In this document: positions 24,501-30,142 of the stretch, one piece after another
Numbering within the stretch: the first letter of the stretch is position 1
Layout of the letters: the number at the start of each line of letters is the position of its first letter
Source: Branchiostoma lanceolatum
Taxonomy: Eukaryota > Chordata > Leptocardii > Amphioxiformes > Branchiostomatidae
Assembly (NCBI RefSeq): GCF_035083965.1
Contig: NC_089736.1
Span: 12,610,207 to 12,674,206, forward strand
Reading direction: 5' to 3'
DNA length: 64,000 bases
Position numbers and translations under genes: made by a program
The notes under the pieces: model-generated
What the model was told of the DNA's origin: nothing
What the model saw: only the letters and a program-made list of their open reading frames with translations
Database searches by the model: none

Positions 24501-27260
24501 ACAGACTGAAAGTGAAATAAAATGAATAGTCCATGGTGCTATTGTAAAACTTGCGTGGTATGCAAAGACAGTTCAATGTATTTCGAGCCCTGAGAAACCA
24601 TTCTCACTCACTCACTCACGTGGAAACCACTCTGTCCAACCGAGCTTGTCTTTTCGTGCTTTAGATCAGGGTGGTTCCCAGTATCAGTGGAAGCTCTTGA
24701 GCTGAAGTCAGTAGCCAGGTTTCTTTTCCTTTCATCCAACCCTTTCCTGTTTTCACTCCCCTTTTATTTTTGTCCTTTCCTTGCTTCTTTTGTAATCTGT
24801 TTTCAAGAAGAGTAGCTGTAGGATAATGAATGTACAATGTAGTTGTTCGTTTTGAAAAGGGCCGTATGTACTCCAATTTCTGCACGACATCGTCATAAAT
24901 ATACCCAGAAAATTTAATGAGAACCTTGATGGTTCATTTCATGCTTGAGATGCAAATTGTCCAATGACAGAAGATTTAATTATCTAATAATGGTTTATGG
25001 ACTGGTAATTGACATGTGTAGTTATTGGAGTACATGCAATTACGGTTAACTTTAAGTTATTCAAAGATTGCCATTATTAATTAGCAAATACATATAGTGA
25101 TTTTGCACATGTTGTATTGCATGTAGTTAGTTGTTTAGTATGATCATTATAGAAAGTATAATAATTTCAGTCAGTAATTATAATAACATAATGCACCTGG
25201 CTTTTCGATAAAGGATAGACATCCAGGTAATAAGATACGCAAGGTAGAAGTTACCCAAGCAATTGGATAAAATTGGGACTTTTTCCCTCAAATTTCCACA
25301 TTTCGTCCATTTGCTTGTCAAGAGTCTGATACCTTGCAAAGTCTTGGGTTCTTATAGATGCATATACGTACAGACAATTAAAGTTAGTGTTTGTATCCTG
25401 TGTATTACAGAACCATGTTCCAACACAAGCGCATGACCAACAATGTGGAGATAGGAAACCCAACCTTCCTCTACGACCAGGAAGAAGATGACGAAACAGA
25501 GCAGTTAGACCCGTCATTAACCCTGGATCCAGACAAGGTATGTATCGTAACATTCTATAATTCAACCTTTAGCACACTGAAGTAGCCATTTAGCACCCCA
25601 TTTTCTATTCGTTACAGAGTTAGGCAGCAGGGAGAAGGTTAAAATATGATGCAAACTTGAAATATTAACTTGAAATAGAGTCTGAGGGCTGTACATTGGA
25701 ACACATGTTTGGAGAGTAAAATGATATAGATGTAGTTAGATCCAAGTTTTTATCATAGTCTTCAGTTTTCTTCTGGGCAGTTTGCTAAATTCTTATACTT
25801 TGAAATGCCCAAGAACCAATTAAAGAAATTGTTGTAGCCTAGTGTAAATTTAAGGAGTTGTGAAGCTGATACTTCACATGCTTCATACCTTAACATAACT
25901 GATGACAACAACTTATCATTATTCAATCTGACATCTTGCTCTTTTTCTAATGCAGCATTCAGTAGTCCTTCTACATTTTGTTACCATAGCCCAAAGTGTA
26001 GTTAACAATCTACCATGACCTAAGTCTTTTTCAAAAACCTTTTTGACAAATCAGCTGTCCGTTACAACTTGTACATTGCAACTGTAGCTTGACATAGACT
26101 AAATGATGTGGTTGACAATCTATAGCGTCTTGCTACTCTCCTTAAATATTCAAAGCCAATCGTTATGGTCCTTTTAATTACTGTAGCTTTTCTTGCATAG
26201 CTCAGACAACCTACCATCTTACTATTTTTCTAAAACATTTGAAGCTATACACATTGCAACGTAGCTTGACATGTACTTACATTTTGTATGTAGTTGACAA
26301 TCTAATAGCATTCTTACTCTTTTCCTAAAGCTATTAAGCAGTCCTATTACATTACTGCAGCTTGTATGCATGTACATGTAGTTACCTAATGCCTGCTCTT
26401 ACTCAGACCATTTCTCCTGTCCCCTGCGCTATCTCTGGACTTCATCAGGTTGAGGACGATAAATACCGCTTGGAGTTCTTGGTACCCGGCTTCTTTAACT
26501 TCTCACTGTTCCTTATCCACCACATAATACTATAACAGTAGTCCTATAGGCACACTATGGAAATCCACAGCCAATTGATTTGTCTCATGTTTGGAGTTCT
26601 TGGTACTGACACCTTTCACCATATATACAATGTATGTCAGGATGGAGATGGTGATCTGGCTCTGCTGGTAAAGACTCCGATGGGGATGTCTACCACTAGA
26701 AACAGCAATTCTGCCAGATTACAATCTAAAATATATAATGGAAATCCATCCTAATTCATGAAATTCAAAACTAATGTATCTCACACACAGATCACTGTAC
26801 ATGTTGTACTAATTACAGTAGTTCATATAGTGGCACATTTTGGTAATATTTCACTTATCTGTGTTACTTTTGTTATTATAATCCCATCTTGAGGGTTATT
26901 TTAGTTTACACTTTTAGCCATTTTTATGAGCTGTTGAAAACCCTCCTGCGGATGTAGATTCAGTTTAGTTCTGTTTGTTTATCTTAATGTTATGTGACAC
27001 AATCAATGTCCTTCAGAAAAGCCTATAAATGCAAATTAAATGAATGTAAAGCCTCTTAACTGACATATTCTATATTTTCTTTCCTTTCTTTCCAGCCAAC
27101 CAACTTCTCCAATCCTGTGTACGACTGTCTCTACAACGAAGCTAGCGGCAGCTCGAACTCACTAACAAGTTCGGAAGAGAAGAAAGGACTTCTCTCTCCG
27201 TCCGGAATTCAGTTATACGAAGACCAGAATGACCCCTTTGGCGGGTCGTCAGTAGCATAG
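344..27260 (+). CDS. LRP1: LRP1 orthologue, 3' portion (27 coding exons, 5' end outside window)
   Basis: Low-density lipoprotein receptor-related protein 1: a large endocytic and signalling receptor at the plasma membrane that binds many ligands and chaperone proteins. Joining the exons gives about 1261 residues in one continuous frame to a TAG stop at 27258-27260. Approximate residue order: EGF 1-41, eleven LDLa repeats 43-490 (the number in human cluster IV), EGF 491-534, calcium-binding-type EGF 535-579, YWTD propeller 580-856 with a furin site near 649, EGF 857-903, six EGFs 904-1130, transmembrane helix about 1137-1158, cytoplasmic tail to 1261. Every junction keeps phase. The most similar protein I know is vertebrate LRP1, including the tail motifs GNPT and [12 protein letters not shown]1B or another LRP is less likely because of the tail and the six EGFs. 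Introns 587-1185, 2399-3013, 3831-4433, 7782-8581, 9474-10128, 11114-11710 and 22539-23036 show nothing further I could recognise. Confidence 0.93.
1186..1302 (+). CDS. LRP1: LRP1 exon: LDLa repeat 2
   Basis: A 117-nt symmetric 1-1 exon with one LDLa ([10 protein letters not shown] to [15 protein letters not shown]). The acceptor is TTTAG and the donor GTAAGA. The motif [10 protein letters not shown] matches repeat 2 of LRP1 cluster IV. Confidence 0.93.
1670..2117. mobile_element. Inverted-repeat (MITE-like) element in LRP1 intron
   Basis: The ends are inverted copies: TTACCGTAAAATCCCTAT at the left and ATAGGAATTTTACGGTAA at the right, with GTGCGTACG/CGTACGCAC inside. The internal motif TGCGTACGTTA-GAGGGTT occurs twice, so it may be compound. 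No coding capacity is seen. Confidence 0.7.
2165..2243 (-). repeat. Short TTAA-flanked repeat, copy 1 (inverted)
   Basis: The reverse complement reads TTTAACCTTTGGCACACTGA and then GTAGCCATTTGGC, matching the copies at 14176-14256 and 25563-25643. It is about 80 nt with AACCTT/AAGGTT ends next to TTAA. Confidence 0.6.
2279..2398 (+). CDS. LRP1: LRP1 exon: LDLa repeat 3
   Basis: A 120-nt 1-1 exon with [18 protein letters not shown] and DGSDEQQC. The cage is slightly unusual, with [12 protein letters not shown] in place of D-x-D-x-D. The acceptor is CTGCAG and the donor GTAAGT. Confidence 0.92.
3014..3181 (+). CDS. LRP1: LRP1 exon: LDLa repeat 4 and first half of repeat 5
   Basis: 168 nt, phase 1-1. 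Encodes a complete LDLa ([32 protein letters not shown]) and then the start of the next one up to CNNTG, where an intron splits the module. The donor GTTTGT is weaker than its neighbours. Confidence 0.9.
3440..3472 (+). repeat. GTTT microsatellite
   Basis: About eight TTTG units in the intron that splits LDLa repeat 5. Confidence 0.85.
3750..3830 (+). CDS. LRP1: LRP1 exon: second half of LDLa repeat 5
   Basis: 81 nt, phase 1-1. Completes the split LDLa with [15 protein letters not shown] and [11 protein letters not shown]. Together with the preceding exon it restores a normal LDLa, which supports both splice sites. Confidence 0.9.
4434..4550 (+). CDS. LRP1: LRP1 exon: LDLa repeat 6
   Basis: A 117-nt 1-1 exon with [18 protein letters not shown] and [16 protein letters not shown], very close to the [16 protein letters not shown] repeat of vertebrate LRP1. 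The acceptor is TTAG and the donor GTAAGT. Confidence 0.93.
5143..5585 (+). repeat. LRP1: Three tandem copies of intron end plus exon start (LDLa repeat 7)
   Basis: Units begin with AAGATGTTG at 5143, 5304 and 5449, and each ends in TTTCAG|CACCAYGGCCAT. The third supplies the real acceptor at 5557-5559. The first two have AG at 5275-5276 and 5420-5421, but their exon-like parts run into in-frame TAA within 10 codons. The unit is about 145-160 nt. Confidence 0.85.
5560..5676 (+). CDS. LRP1: LRP1 exon: LDLa repeat 7
   Basis: A 117-nt 1-1 exon starting [11 protein letters not shown] and containing [16 protein letters not shown]. The 3' end of the preceding intron and the first 25 or so bases of this exon exist in two more degenerate copies just upstream. 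This copy is the functional one because only it continues open across the LDLa. Confidence 0.93.
6157..6222 (+). repeat. Degenerate relative of the short TTAA-flanked repeat
   Basis: Starts TTTAACCTCCTTGCTGCC and ends AGGGTTAA, with GCCAAATGGCTA inside. It is more diverged than the other copies, so membership is tentative. Confidence 0.35.
6320..6442 (+). CDS. LRP1: LRP1 exon: LDLa repeat 8
   Basis: A 123-nt 1-1 exon with [18 protein letters not shown] and [16 protein letters not shown]. The cage residues needed for calcium are present. The donor is GTTAGC. Confidence 0.92.
7125..7593. repeat. Degenerate inverted-repeat element(s)
   Basis: The left end AGGGATGCATACATGTACCT and the right end ATTTAGGTATGCATCACTA are inverted relatives. 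Inside, GTTCAGGT-type motifs and TTTAGGTTCAGG recur in both orientations. It is probably one or two decayed MITEs. Confidence 0.4.
7653..7781 (+). CDS. LRP1: LRP1 exon: LDLa repeat 9
   Basis: 129 nt, 1-1. Encodes [18 protein letters not shown] and [13 protein letters not shown], nearly identical to the [13 protein letters not shown] repeat of vertebrate LRP1. The acceptor is GTTTAG and the donor GTAAGT. Confidence 0.93.
8582..8704 (+). CDS. LRP1: LRP1 exon: LDLa repeat 10
   Basis: 123 nt, 1-1. Encodes [17 protein letters not shown] and [16 protein letters not shown], matching the FVCPPNRPFRCKNDRVC repeat of LRP1. Confidence 0.93.
8895..9091. mobile_element. MITE family with TACTGTAAATG ends, copy 1
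   Basis: Left end ATACTGTAAATG and right end GCATTTACAGTAAT, about 197 nt, with the internal arm GTTTGCATGGTTTT / AAACCACCACAAATATTTCT. The same family occurs at 13131-13329 and 53054-53259. Confidence 0.7.
9342..9473 (+). CDS. LRP1: LRP1 exon: LDLa repeat 11 (last of cluster IV)
   Basis: 132 nt, 1-1. Encodes [19 protein letters not shown] and [16 protein letters not shown]. The first cage aspartate is Asn, as is also seen in terminal repeats of other LRPs. Confidence 0.92.
10129..10260 (+). CDS. LRP1: LRP1 exon: EGF-like module before the propeller
   Basis: 132 nt, 1-1. Six cysteines of an [17 protein letters not shown], then [17 protein letters not shown]. It lies between LDLa cluster IV and the last YWTD propeller, as expected for LRP1. 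Confidence 0.92.
10401..10806 (+). repeat. Tandem duplication of about 200 nt
   Basis: Two adjacent copies, each starting TATCTGTCACTCCC and ending CTGTTTTTCTAAA. Copy 2 starts at 10603 and differs by a few substitutions and small indels. Non-coding, intron between two EGF exons. Confidence 0.8.
10979..11113 (+). CDS. LRP1: LRP1 exon: calcium-binding EGF module
   Basis: 135 nt, 1-1. Starts [15 protein letters not shown] (the D-I-D-E calcium-binding signature) and continues YHCSCSAGF. The donor reads GTCGGT, weaker than the usual GTAAGT here. Confidence 0.91.
11711..11958 (+). CDS. LRP1: LRP1 exon: start of YWTD propeller with furin site
   Basis: 248 nt, enters phase 1 and leaves phase 0. 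Encodes [28 protein letters not shown] and then GRKKRQAT. The RKKR at 11920-11931 sits where vertebrate LRP1 is cut by furin into its large alpha and 85-kDa beta chains (RHRR in human). Only the equivalence of position is inferred; the basic motif is directly visible. Confidence 0.92.
11920..11931 (+). other. LRP1: Furin recognition motif RKKR in LRP1
   Basis: Codons AGA AAG AAG AGA precede CAG (Gln). In vertebrate LRP1 the R-H-R-R motif in the same loop of the last propeller is the maturation site. Cleavage here would separate the ligand-binding ectodomain from the membrane-anchored chain. Confidence 0.8.
11969..12173 (+). repeat. Tandem duplication of about 100 nt next to a donor site
   Basis: Two copies of a unit starting ACGTTAAC, at 11969 and 12075, with TTGTCTCATTATGGAAAAGA and GTACAGAAAGTGCGAAATGG. 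The first begins 10 nt after the donor of the furin-site exon. Confidence 0.85.
12708..12886 (+). CDS. LRP1: LRP1 exon: YWTD propeller, second part
   Basis: 179 nt, phase 0 to 2. Encodes [20 protein letters not shown] and the blade ending [12 protein letters not shown]. The donor is GTACGA. The 3' end of the preceding intron is partly duplicated about 93 nt upstream. Confidence 0.91.
13131..13329. mobile_element. MITE family with TACTGTAAATG ends, copy 2
   Basis: Left TTACTGTAAATGCA and right TGCATTTACAGTAA are perfect inverted ends. Inside are GCGGT and ACCGC arms like those of the other copies. Confidence 0.75.
13526..13840 (+). mobile_element. tRNA-headed SINE
   Basis: An A-box-like TGGCGCAATCGGTAGGG and a B-box GGTTCGAAACC near 13574 are followed by the family tail CACTTTACACGACTTTCCTC. 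Related copies lie at 19130-19298, 21745-22005, 40035-40160 and 42818-43098. Confidence 0.7.
13897..14120 (+). CDS. LRP1: LRP1 exon: YWTD propeller, third part
   Basis: 224 nt, phase 2 to 1. Encodes [20 protein letters not shown], then [20 protein letters not shown]. These are two successive YWTD blades. Confidence 0.92.
14176..14256 (+). repeat. Short TTAA-flanked repeat, copy 2
   Basis: Starts AACCTTTAGTACACTGAAGT and ends GCAGGGAGAAGGTTAA, about 90% like the copy at 25563-25643 by eye. Confidence 0.65.
14545..14900 (+). repeat. LRP1: Three tandem copies of intron end plus exon start (last YWTD exon)
   Basis: Copies of AG|GACTGCGCCAACC-type sequence start at 14561 (very diverged), 14720 (close) and 14851 (real exon). 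Copies 1 and 2 also share GACAACATCTATG and TATGTGGGCAA. Copy 1 hits an in-frame TGA. Copy 2 stays open but would run out of frame into the real exon. Confidence 0.85.
14851..15030 (+). CDS. LRP1: LRP1 exon: YWTD propeller, last part
   Basis: 180 nt, phase 1-1. Encodes [28 protein letters not shown] and [13 protein letters not shown], as in the final blade of LRP1. Two degenerate copies of the acceptor and first part of this exon lie upstream (from 14561 and 14720). Confidence 0.92.
15135..15310 (+). promoter_or_regulatory. TATA/CCAAT-like cluster, possibly a solo LTR, in LRP1 intron
   Basis: GATTGGTCAAT near 15171, TATAAAAG at 15228-15235 and AATAAAG near 15273 occur within about 110 nt. 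That order is typical of a retrotransposon LTR or a TATA promoter. No terminal repeats or target duplication could be defined. Confidence 0.3.
15991..16131 (+). CDS. LRP1: LRP1 exon: EGF after the propeller
   Basis: 141 nt, 1-1. Encodes [13 protein letters not shown] and [15 protein letters not shown], the EGF that caps the last propeller, followed by a short Pro/Thr linker. Confidence 0.92.
16182..16460 (+). mobile_element. tRNA-headed SINE
   Basis: TGTGGTGTAGTGGTCTGCG resembles an A box and GGGTTCAAGCCCCGGGTTAG holds a B box near 16259. The tail contains a GCCCAGGGCTATGAAA-type sequence. Confidence 0.6.
16489..16735 (+). mobile_element. tRNA-headed SINE, second copy
   Basis: Follows directly after the previous element: GTGCAATGGCCAAGTGAGTA with B-box-like GAGTTTGATCCC, and a tail again holding CAGTGCTTTGAAGCCCAAGG. 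Confidence 0.5.
16800..17095 (-). mobile_element. tRNA-headed SINE, minus strand
   Basis: On the minus strand TAGTCCAGTGGTTAGCGATC is the A-box region and GGGTTCGATCCCGG the B box. The body matches 52618-52930, which is on the plus strand, including CTAGGGGAATTTCCCCGGTA. Confidence 0.75.
17493..17583 (+). CDS. LRP1: LRP1 exon: first half of membrane-proximal EGF 1
   Basis: 91 nt, phase 1 to 2. Encodes [14 protein letters not shown] up to the fourth cysteine. The following exon supplies the fifth and sixth. The EGF exon boundaries fall inside modules in this region. Confidence 0.9.
17785..18025 (-). mobile_element. tRNA-headed SINE, minus strand
   Basis: The family tail (reverse of AGCCTTTTTGAGGCC, and CAGTGGGTTATTATCCACTG) is followed by GGGAATCGAACCTGTGACCT, a reversed B box. 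Confidence 0.6.
18223..18395 (+). CDS. LRP1: LRP1 exon: end of EGF 1, EGF 2, start of EGF 3, with a GC donor
   Basis: 173 nt, phase 2 to 1. Encodes [21 protein letters not shown] to [12 protein letters not shown], and CDNYCQNG. The frame continues into the next exon only if the exon ends at 18395 before GCAAGG, a GC-AG intron. No GT at a compatible position is seen. Confidence 0.88.
18540..18640 (+). repeat. G-rich low-complexity stretch
   Basis: Several runs of four to eight G (GCGGGGGGGGTGGAAGGGGG) in the LRP1 intron after the GC donor. Could form G-quadruplexes; part of an unidentified dispersed repeat. Confidence 0.4.
19130..19298 (-). mobile_element. tRNA-headed SINE, minus strand, close to an acceptor
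   Basis: The minus strand reads GTGGCACAATCAGTAGGGTG (A box) and CCCGGGTTCGAAAC (B box), the same family as 13526-13840. Its tRNA head ends about 30 nt before the exon at 19330. Confidence 0.7.
19330..19471 (+). CDS. LRP1: LRP1 exon: rest of EGF 3 and first part of EGF 4
   Basis: 142 nt, phase 1 to 2. Encodes [23 protein letters not shown], then [18 protein letters not shown] and ITCV. EGF 4 stops after its fourth cysteine, and the expected C-x-x-G-F-x-G-x-x-C half is not found downstream. Confidence 0.88.
20215..20950 (+). repeat. Minisatellite, about 140-nt unit, five to six copies
   Basis: Units start GGTAcATCCACTACCTTTCG-like at about 20219, 20363, 20510, 20638 and 20779, and share TAGACTACCAGGTTTTAAAC and GTCTTTCACACAAATGTATT. 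A truncated sixth ends about 17 nt before the acceptor of the EGF 5 exon. Confidence 0.85.
20968..21054 (+). CDS. LRP1: LRP1 exon: EGF 5, first half
   Basis: 87 nt, phase 2 to 2. Encodes [19 protein letters not shown] up to PYCK. The acceptor lies about 30 nt after the end of a minisatellite. The frame is continuous on both sides. Confidence 0.85.
21745..22005 (-). mobile_element. tRNA-headed SINE, minus strand
   Basis: Family tail GGGCAGTGGGTTGTTATCCA, then CCCCAACCAAAGTCAG, and reversed B box GATTCGAACCCAGG. Confidence 0.65.
22425..22538 (+). CDS. LRP1: LRP1 exon: end of EGF 5 and start of EGF 6
   Basis: 114 nt, phase 2 to 2. Encodes [10 protein letters not shown], then [16 protein letters not shown] and PVCA. 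The acceptor is TTACAG and the donor GTAAGT. Confidence 0.9.
23037..23125 (+). CDS. LRP1: LRP1 exon: end of EGF 6 and juxtamembrane linker
   Basis: 89 nt, phase 2 to 1. Encodes [10 protein letters not shown] and a charged Gly-rich stalk ([12 protein letters not shown]). Confidence 0.9.
23831..23921 (+). CDS. LRP1: LRP1 exon: transmembrane helix
   Basis: 91 nt, phase 1 to 2. Encodes a hydrophobic stretch of about 22 residues beginning [17 protein letters not shown], followed by the stop-transfer YRKRSSR. Confidence 0.92.
24258..24592. mobile_element. hAT-like MITE
   Basis: The ends CAGGGCTCGAAATATA and TATTTCGAGCCCTG are inverted, the CAGGG...CCCTG form typical of hAT elements. About 335 nt, non-coding. 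No clear 8-bp target duplication is visible (ATTAAAAA against AGAAACCA). Confidence 0.6.
24665..24718 (+). other. LRP1: Candidate 54-nt cassette exon in the LRP1 tail
   Basis: Flanked by a pyrimidine-rich tract with TTTAG and by CAG|GTTTCT. It enters and leaves in phase 2, the phase of the surrounding intron, has no stop, and would insert 18 residues ([18 protein letters not shown]) just after the stop-transfer sequence. Nothing similar is known to me in vertebrate LRP1. It may be a chance occurrence. Confidence 0.35.
25411..25537 (+). CDS. LRP1: LRP1 exon: cytoplasmic tail with proximal NPxY-like motif
   Basis: 127 nt, phase 2 to 0. Encodes [20 protein letters not shown] and an acidic stretch ending LDPDK. 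Vertebrates have GNPTY here; this copy reads NPTF, so the first motif lacks its phosphorylatable tyrosine. Confidence 0.93.
25563..25643 (+). repeat. Short TTAA-flanked repeat, copy 3
   Basis: AACCTTTAGCACACTGAAGT at the start and GGAGAAGGTTAAAA at the end, the same family as 14176-14256 and inverted 2165-2243. It lies 25 nt after a tail-exon donor. Confidence 0.65.
25975..26400 (+). repeat. Degenerate tandem repeat
   Basis: Motifs GTTGACAATCTA, GTAGCTTGACAT and CTTACTCT recur at roughly 100-190 nt spacing. Strongly decayed. Confidence 0.35.
26407..26448 (+). other. LRP1: Candidate 42-nt cassette exon between the two tail exons
   Basis: Lies in a phase-0 intron, is 42 nt (14 codons, no stop), and is bounded by CTTACTCAG and CAG|GTTGAG. 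It would insert [14 protein letters not shown] between the proximal and distal NPxY segments. The evidence is splice-site shape and phase only. Confidence 0.25.
27096..27260 (+). CDS. LRP1: LRP1 last coding exon: distal NPVY motif and C-terminus
   Basis: 165 nt in phase 0 to TAG at 27258-27260. Encodes [15 protein letters not shown], holding the distal NPxY and the overlapping YxxL endocytic signal, then [13 protein letters not shown] and a C-terminus DPFGGSSVA similar to the vertebrate end. Confidence 0.93.
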   Translation, partial: PTNFSNPVYDCLYNEASGSSNSLTSSEEKKGLLSPSGIQLYEDQNDPFGGSSVA

Positions 27261-29830
27261 CACACGAGCACCTTCCATTTTGAAACATGTACATGTTAGA
27301 TGCTGAAATCTCAATTGTTTGATATGGGAACTTGTACAGTTTGTGAATTGGAGTGACCACTCTTCAGATGTCCATCTAGAATTAATTTTAGAATTTGAAT
27401 TTTGTTGTTATGCTTTGAGGATGCTTGGTATTCAGTGTGAAATCTAGGAAAAATTGTAAGACTGATTCTCGAATCACAGATTCTTAAATCCACTACTTGA
27501 TTTAAGAACAAACTTAAGATGCTAAAGTAGCATTGAAGCTTGCCTGTGTAGGTGACTGACCTTTAAACTGTTTTCCAATGCAGAAAGATTAAAGACTCAC
27601 AGATGTCACTTTGGTCTTTTTCGGGACAAAATAGCCACTGTTTTGGACATGTGACTCCAATTATTTGTCAAAGTTGCCTAAGACCACTAGTCTTCACAAC
27701 TTGTTAACTTCATGCAACTGTGACAGAAAACAGTACAGGCTAACCTTTGACCTTTTATTGAAGTCACATGATCAAGTGGGTCCTGAGGAAGGCTACAGTA
27801 ATAGTTAAAAATTTGCTGAGTCTGAAATTTTGCATGTGTGTTGGAAAAACGTTTTAGAGTGTTACTAGAATGGTAAAAATGTGTTTACGTTCCCAGATGA
27901 AAATGAAATCTGTCGAATCATGTGTCGAAACATCTTACGTTTCCGTGTGTAACATAGAACAATTTGTCTTTGCTTTTCGTGTATGTAGTCAACCTAGTTG
28001 TGTATACATGTAGGATTTGTATTTTTCCCCAAAAAGTGTAAACAAACGCCCACTATTTTTGTGTGCAATATAGTTCTATGGTGAGTGTAAAATATAGAAA
28101 ATGCTGCTCAAGTGTAAAAAAATATGTTGACTTATTTACCATTCATAATGGCATCTTCTCTATTAAGGTCTATGAAAATAGAGTAAAGATGGAAATTTTC
28201 AGTATACAAAAAATGTACATGTAGTGGTATGCCATTGTTTTTGCCACACCCTTCATAGGGATCAAATAGACGGAATTGTGGAGTTATATATAATCTTCGT
28301 ATTCCTACAATCTTCCAAGTATGATAGTTCACTGGGTTGTAGTCATTATACTTGAGAACAATATGCAACTGGTTTGAAAGTATTAGCGATCTTGCAAAGC
28401 AGAAATCTCGCTATGTAAATGCCATTGTGTAATGGAACAACGTGATCCCATTCATTTTTAAAAATAGGGTTTTTCTTCCATTTTGCTGATTCTTGGCAAA
28501 ATACCGCTATATCAAGTATAAAATTAAGTTATGAACCAAGCTGCCTAGTTTTATCCAAAACTGCTTCAGATGCACATTTAATGCAACTTATTAATAACAA
28601 AAAGGTGAAAGATACTACTTATGGTTCGGTGTACCACTTATCAGTCGTTAATAACTGTGTAGAATTTCATAGTTCCAACAGATATATTAAAAGATTATTA
28701 CTTTCTTCATGTAAACAAAAATATGAGTGACGTCTGAATTGATTTGAAATCTTTAATTCATAATCTATTACTTGGGCGTTAAGCCACTGACAAGCATTGT
28801 TAATCGTTAGACAATGAAGAACATGTTTCTTGTATAGTATTGGGTAATACTTTGTATTGTGATCTACTTTATGTGAATATTGATGATGGGAATTTAGAAT
28901 TTAGTCATTATAATCACGCAAAATACTTCCACACACAATATAGGAGAATCCATGCATTATTTTGTGTGTTTTGATTCCAATTTCATAGTAAAATATTGTT
29001 GTCCTACTAAGTCAATTTAAACTGGAGCAGCTTTACATCTAAAATATTCTTTCTTTTTTTGCGGTGCAGGTTGTCATTCAGAAGTACATTTTGTTAGTTG
29101 TACTGTGTGCGAGGTTCGTTGAATGTAAAAAACCAAGTTGAATCTAATTGGTGGCCTACTAACAATTGCAGACTGACTTATAATAGCAAAGAAAAATGTT
29201 ATTGTCATTAAAGTCGAGCTTAGCATATTTTTTCAGTGTCATTAGGCAAAAGGTATGTCACATGTAAAACTTTGTCAAGATTCTGTCGAAAAACTAATCT
29301 ACTTATTTCAACAGAGAAACTTATTGTGTTATGATTCCATTGGCAAATTCCAAATGCTGTCTGGACTAAAGCATTGTACTGCTTCAAACTATGACAAAAG
29401 AGGCTTCACTTAACCACTATGTATGCTTTGTAACACTTGCGAGAAATTTATTTATGCCTCAGTTCACCATAGCAAAAATGATAGTCTTACTGAAAGCGCA
29501 CATCACTGCTGTAAAAAGAAATTGGCTCATCATATGAAGAAATTAAAGCTTTTGAAATTTTCTTGTCCGGGTGTGAACCATGATTGGCACATAGTATTGA
29601 GTTAATTAGAATCGTCAATTTTTGCATGCATACAAACAAAAGCAAAATGATAATACAGGCGACAAAAAACGGATTTGTGTCAGAAAGATATTTGGCTTTT
29701 CGTGGGCCACCCCCCAGAAACTTGATGGTTTAGATTATACATCATCAAAACTTAACAAAAGAAGTTAGATTCATACCACAGATTTTCTATATCTATCAGG
29801 AGTTACTTACACTTGTGAAAAAAATGCCCC

Positions 29831-30142
29831 TGCAGTTCCAGAGCAAGTTGCTAGGGGGCCGAAACTTACACCACTTCTTCCTTACATCACAAGCTATCTG
29901 CCACATATAATACAAGACCATATCATGTCAAGGTCAAAAGGTACAATAAACGGAAGTTCGGCTGCAGTGCCAAGGTCACGTACCAGGGGGGCCTAAATCG
30001 ACCTTGATCTTCGTCTTCTCAACACGTACCCACATAGCAAATATCGTAATCGATCCAGAGGTTCTTGAGATCTGCTGACTACAAAAATCCGGAATCAAAC
30101 ACACAGACACACCCAAAACAATATCTCCATTTTTTATGGAGA
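29831..30142 (+). repeat. Dispersed repeat, copy 1
   Basis: Shares CTGCAGTTCCAGAGCAAG, TTGCTAGGGGGCC, ACATCACAAGCTATCTG and CAATATCTCCATTT with 40622-40965, in the same order and strand. About 80-85% alike by eye. Family unknown. Confidence 0.75.

Noticed and set aside
26641..26667. 27-nt phase-0 candidate microexon in the last LRP1 intron (DGDGDLALL)
   Set aside because: Bordered by CAG and GTAAAG and in frame, but it has no pyrimidine tract. With two better candidates nearby, chance is the likelier explanation.
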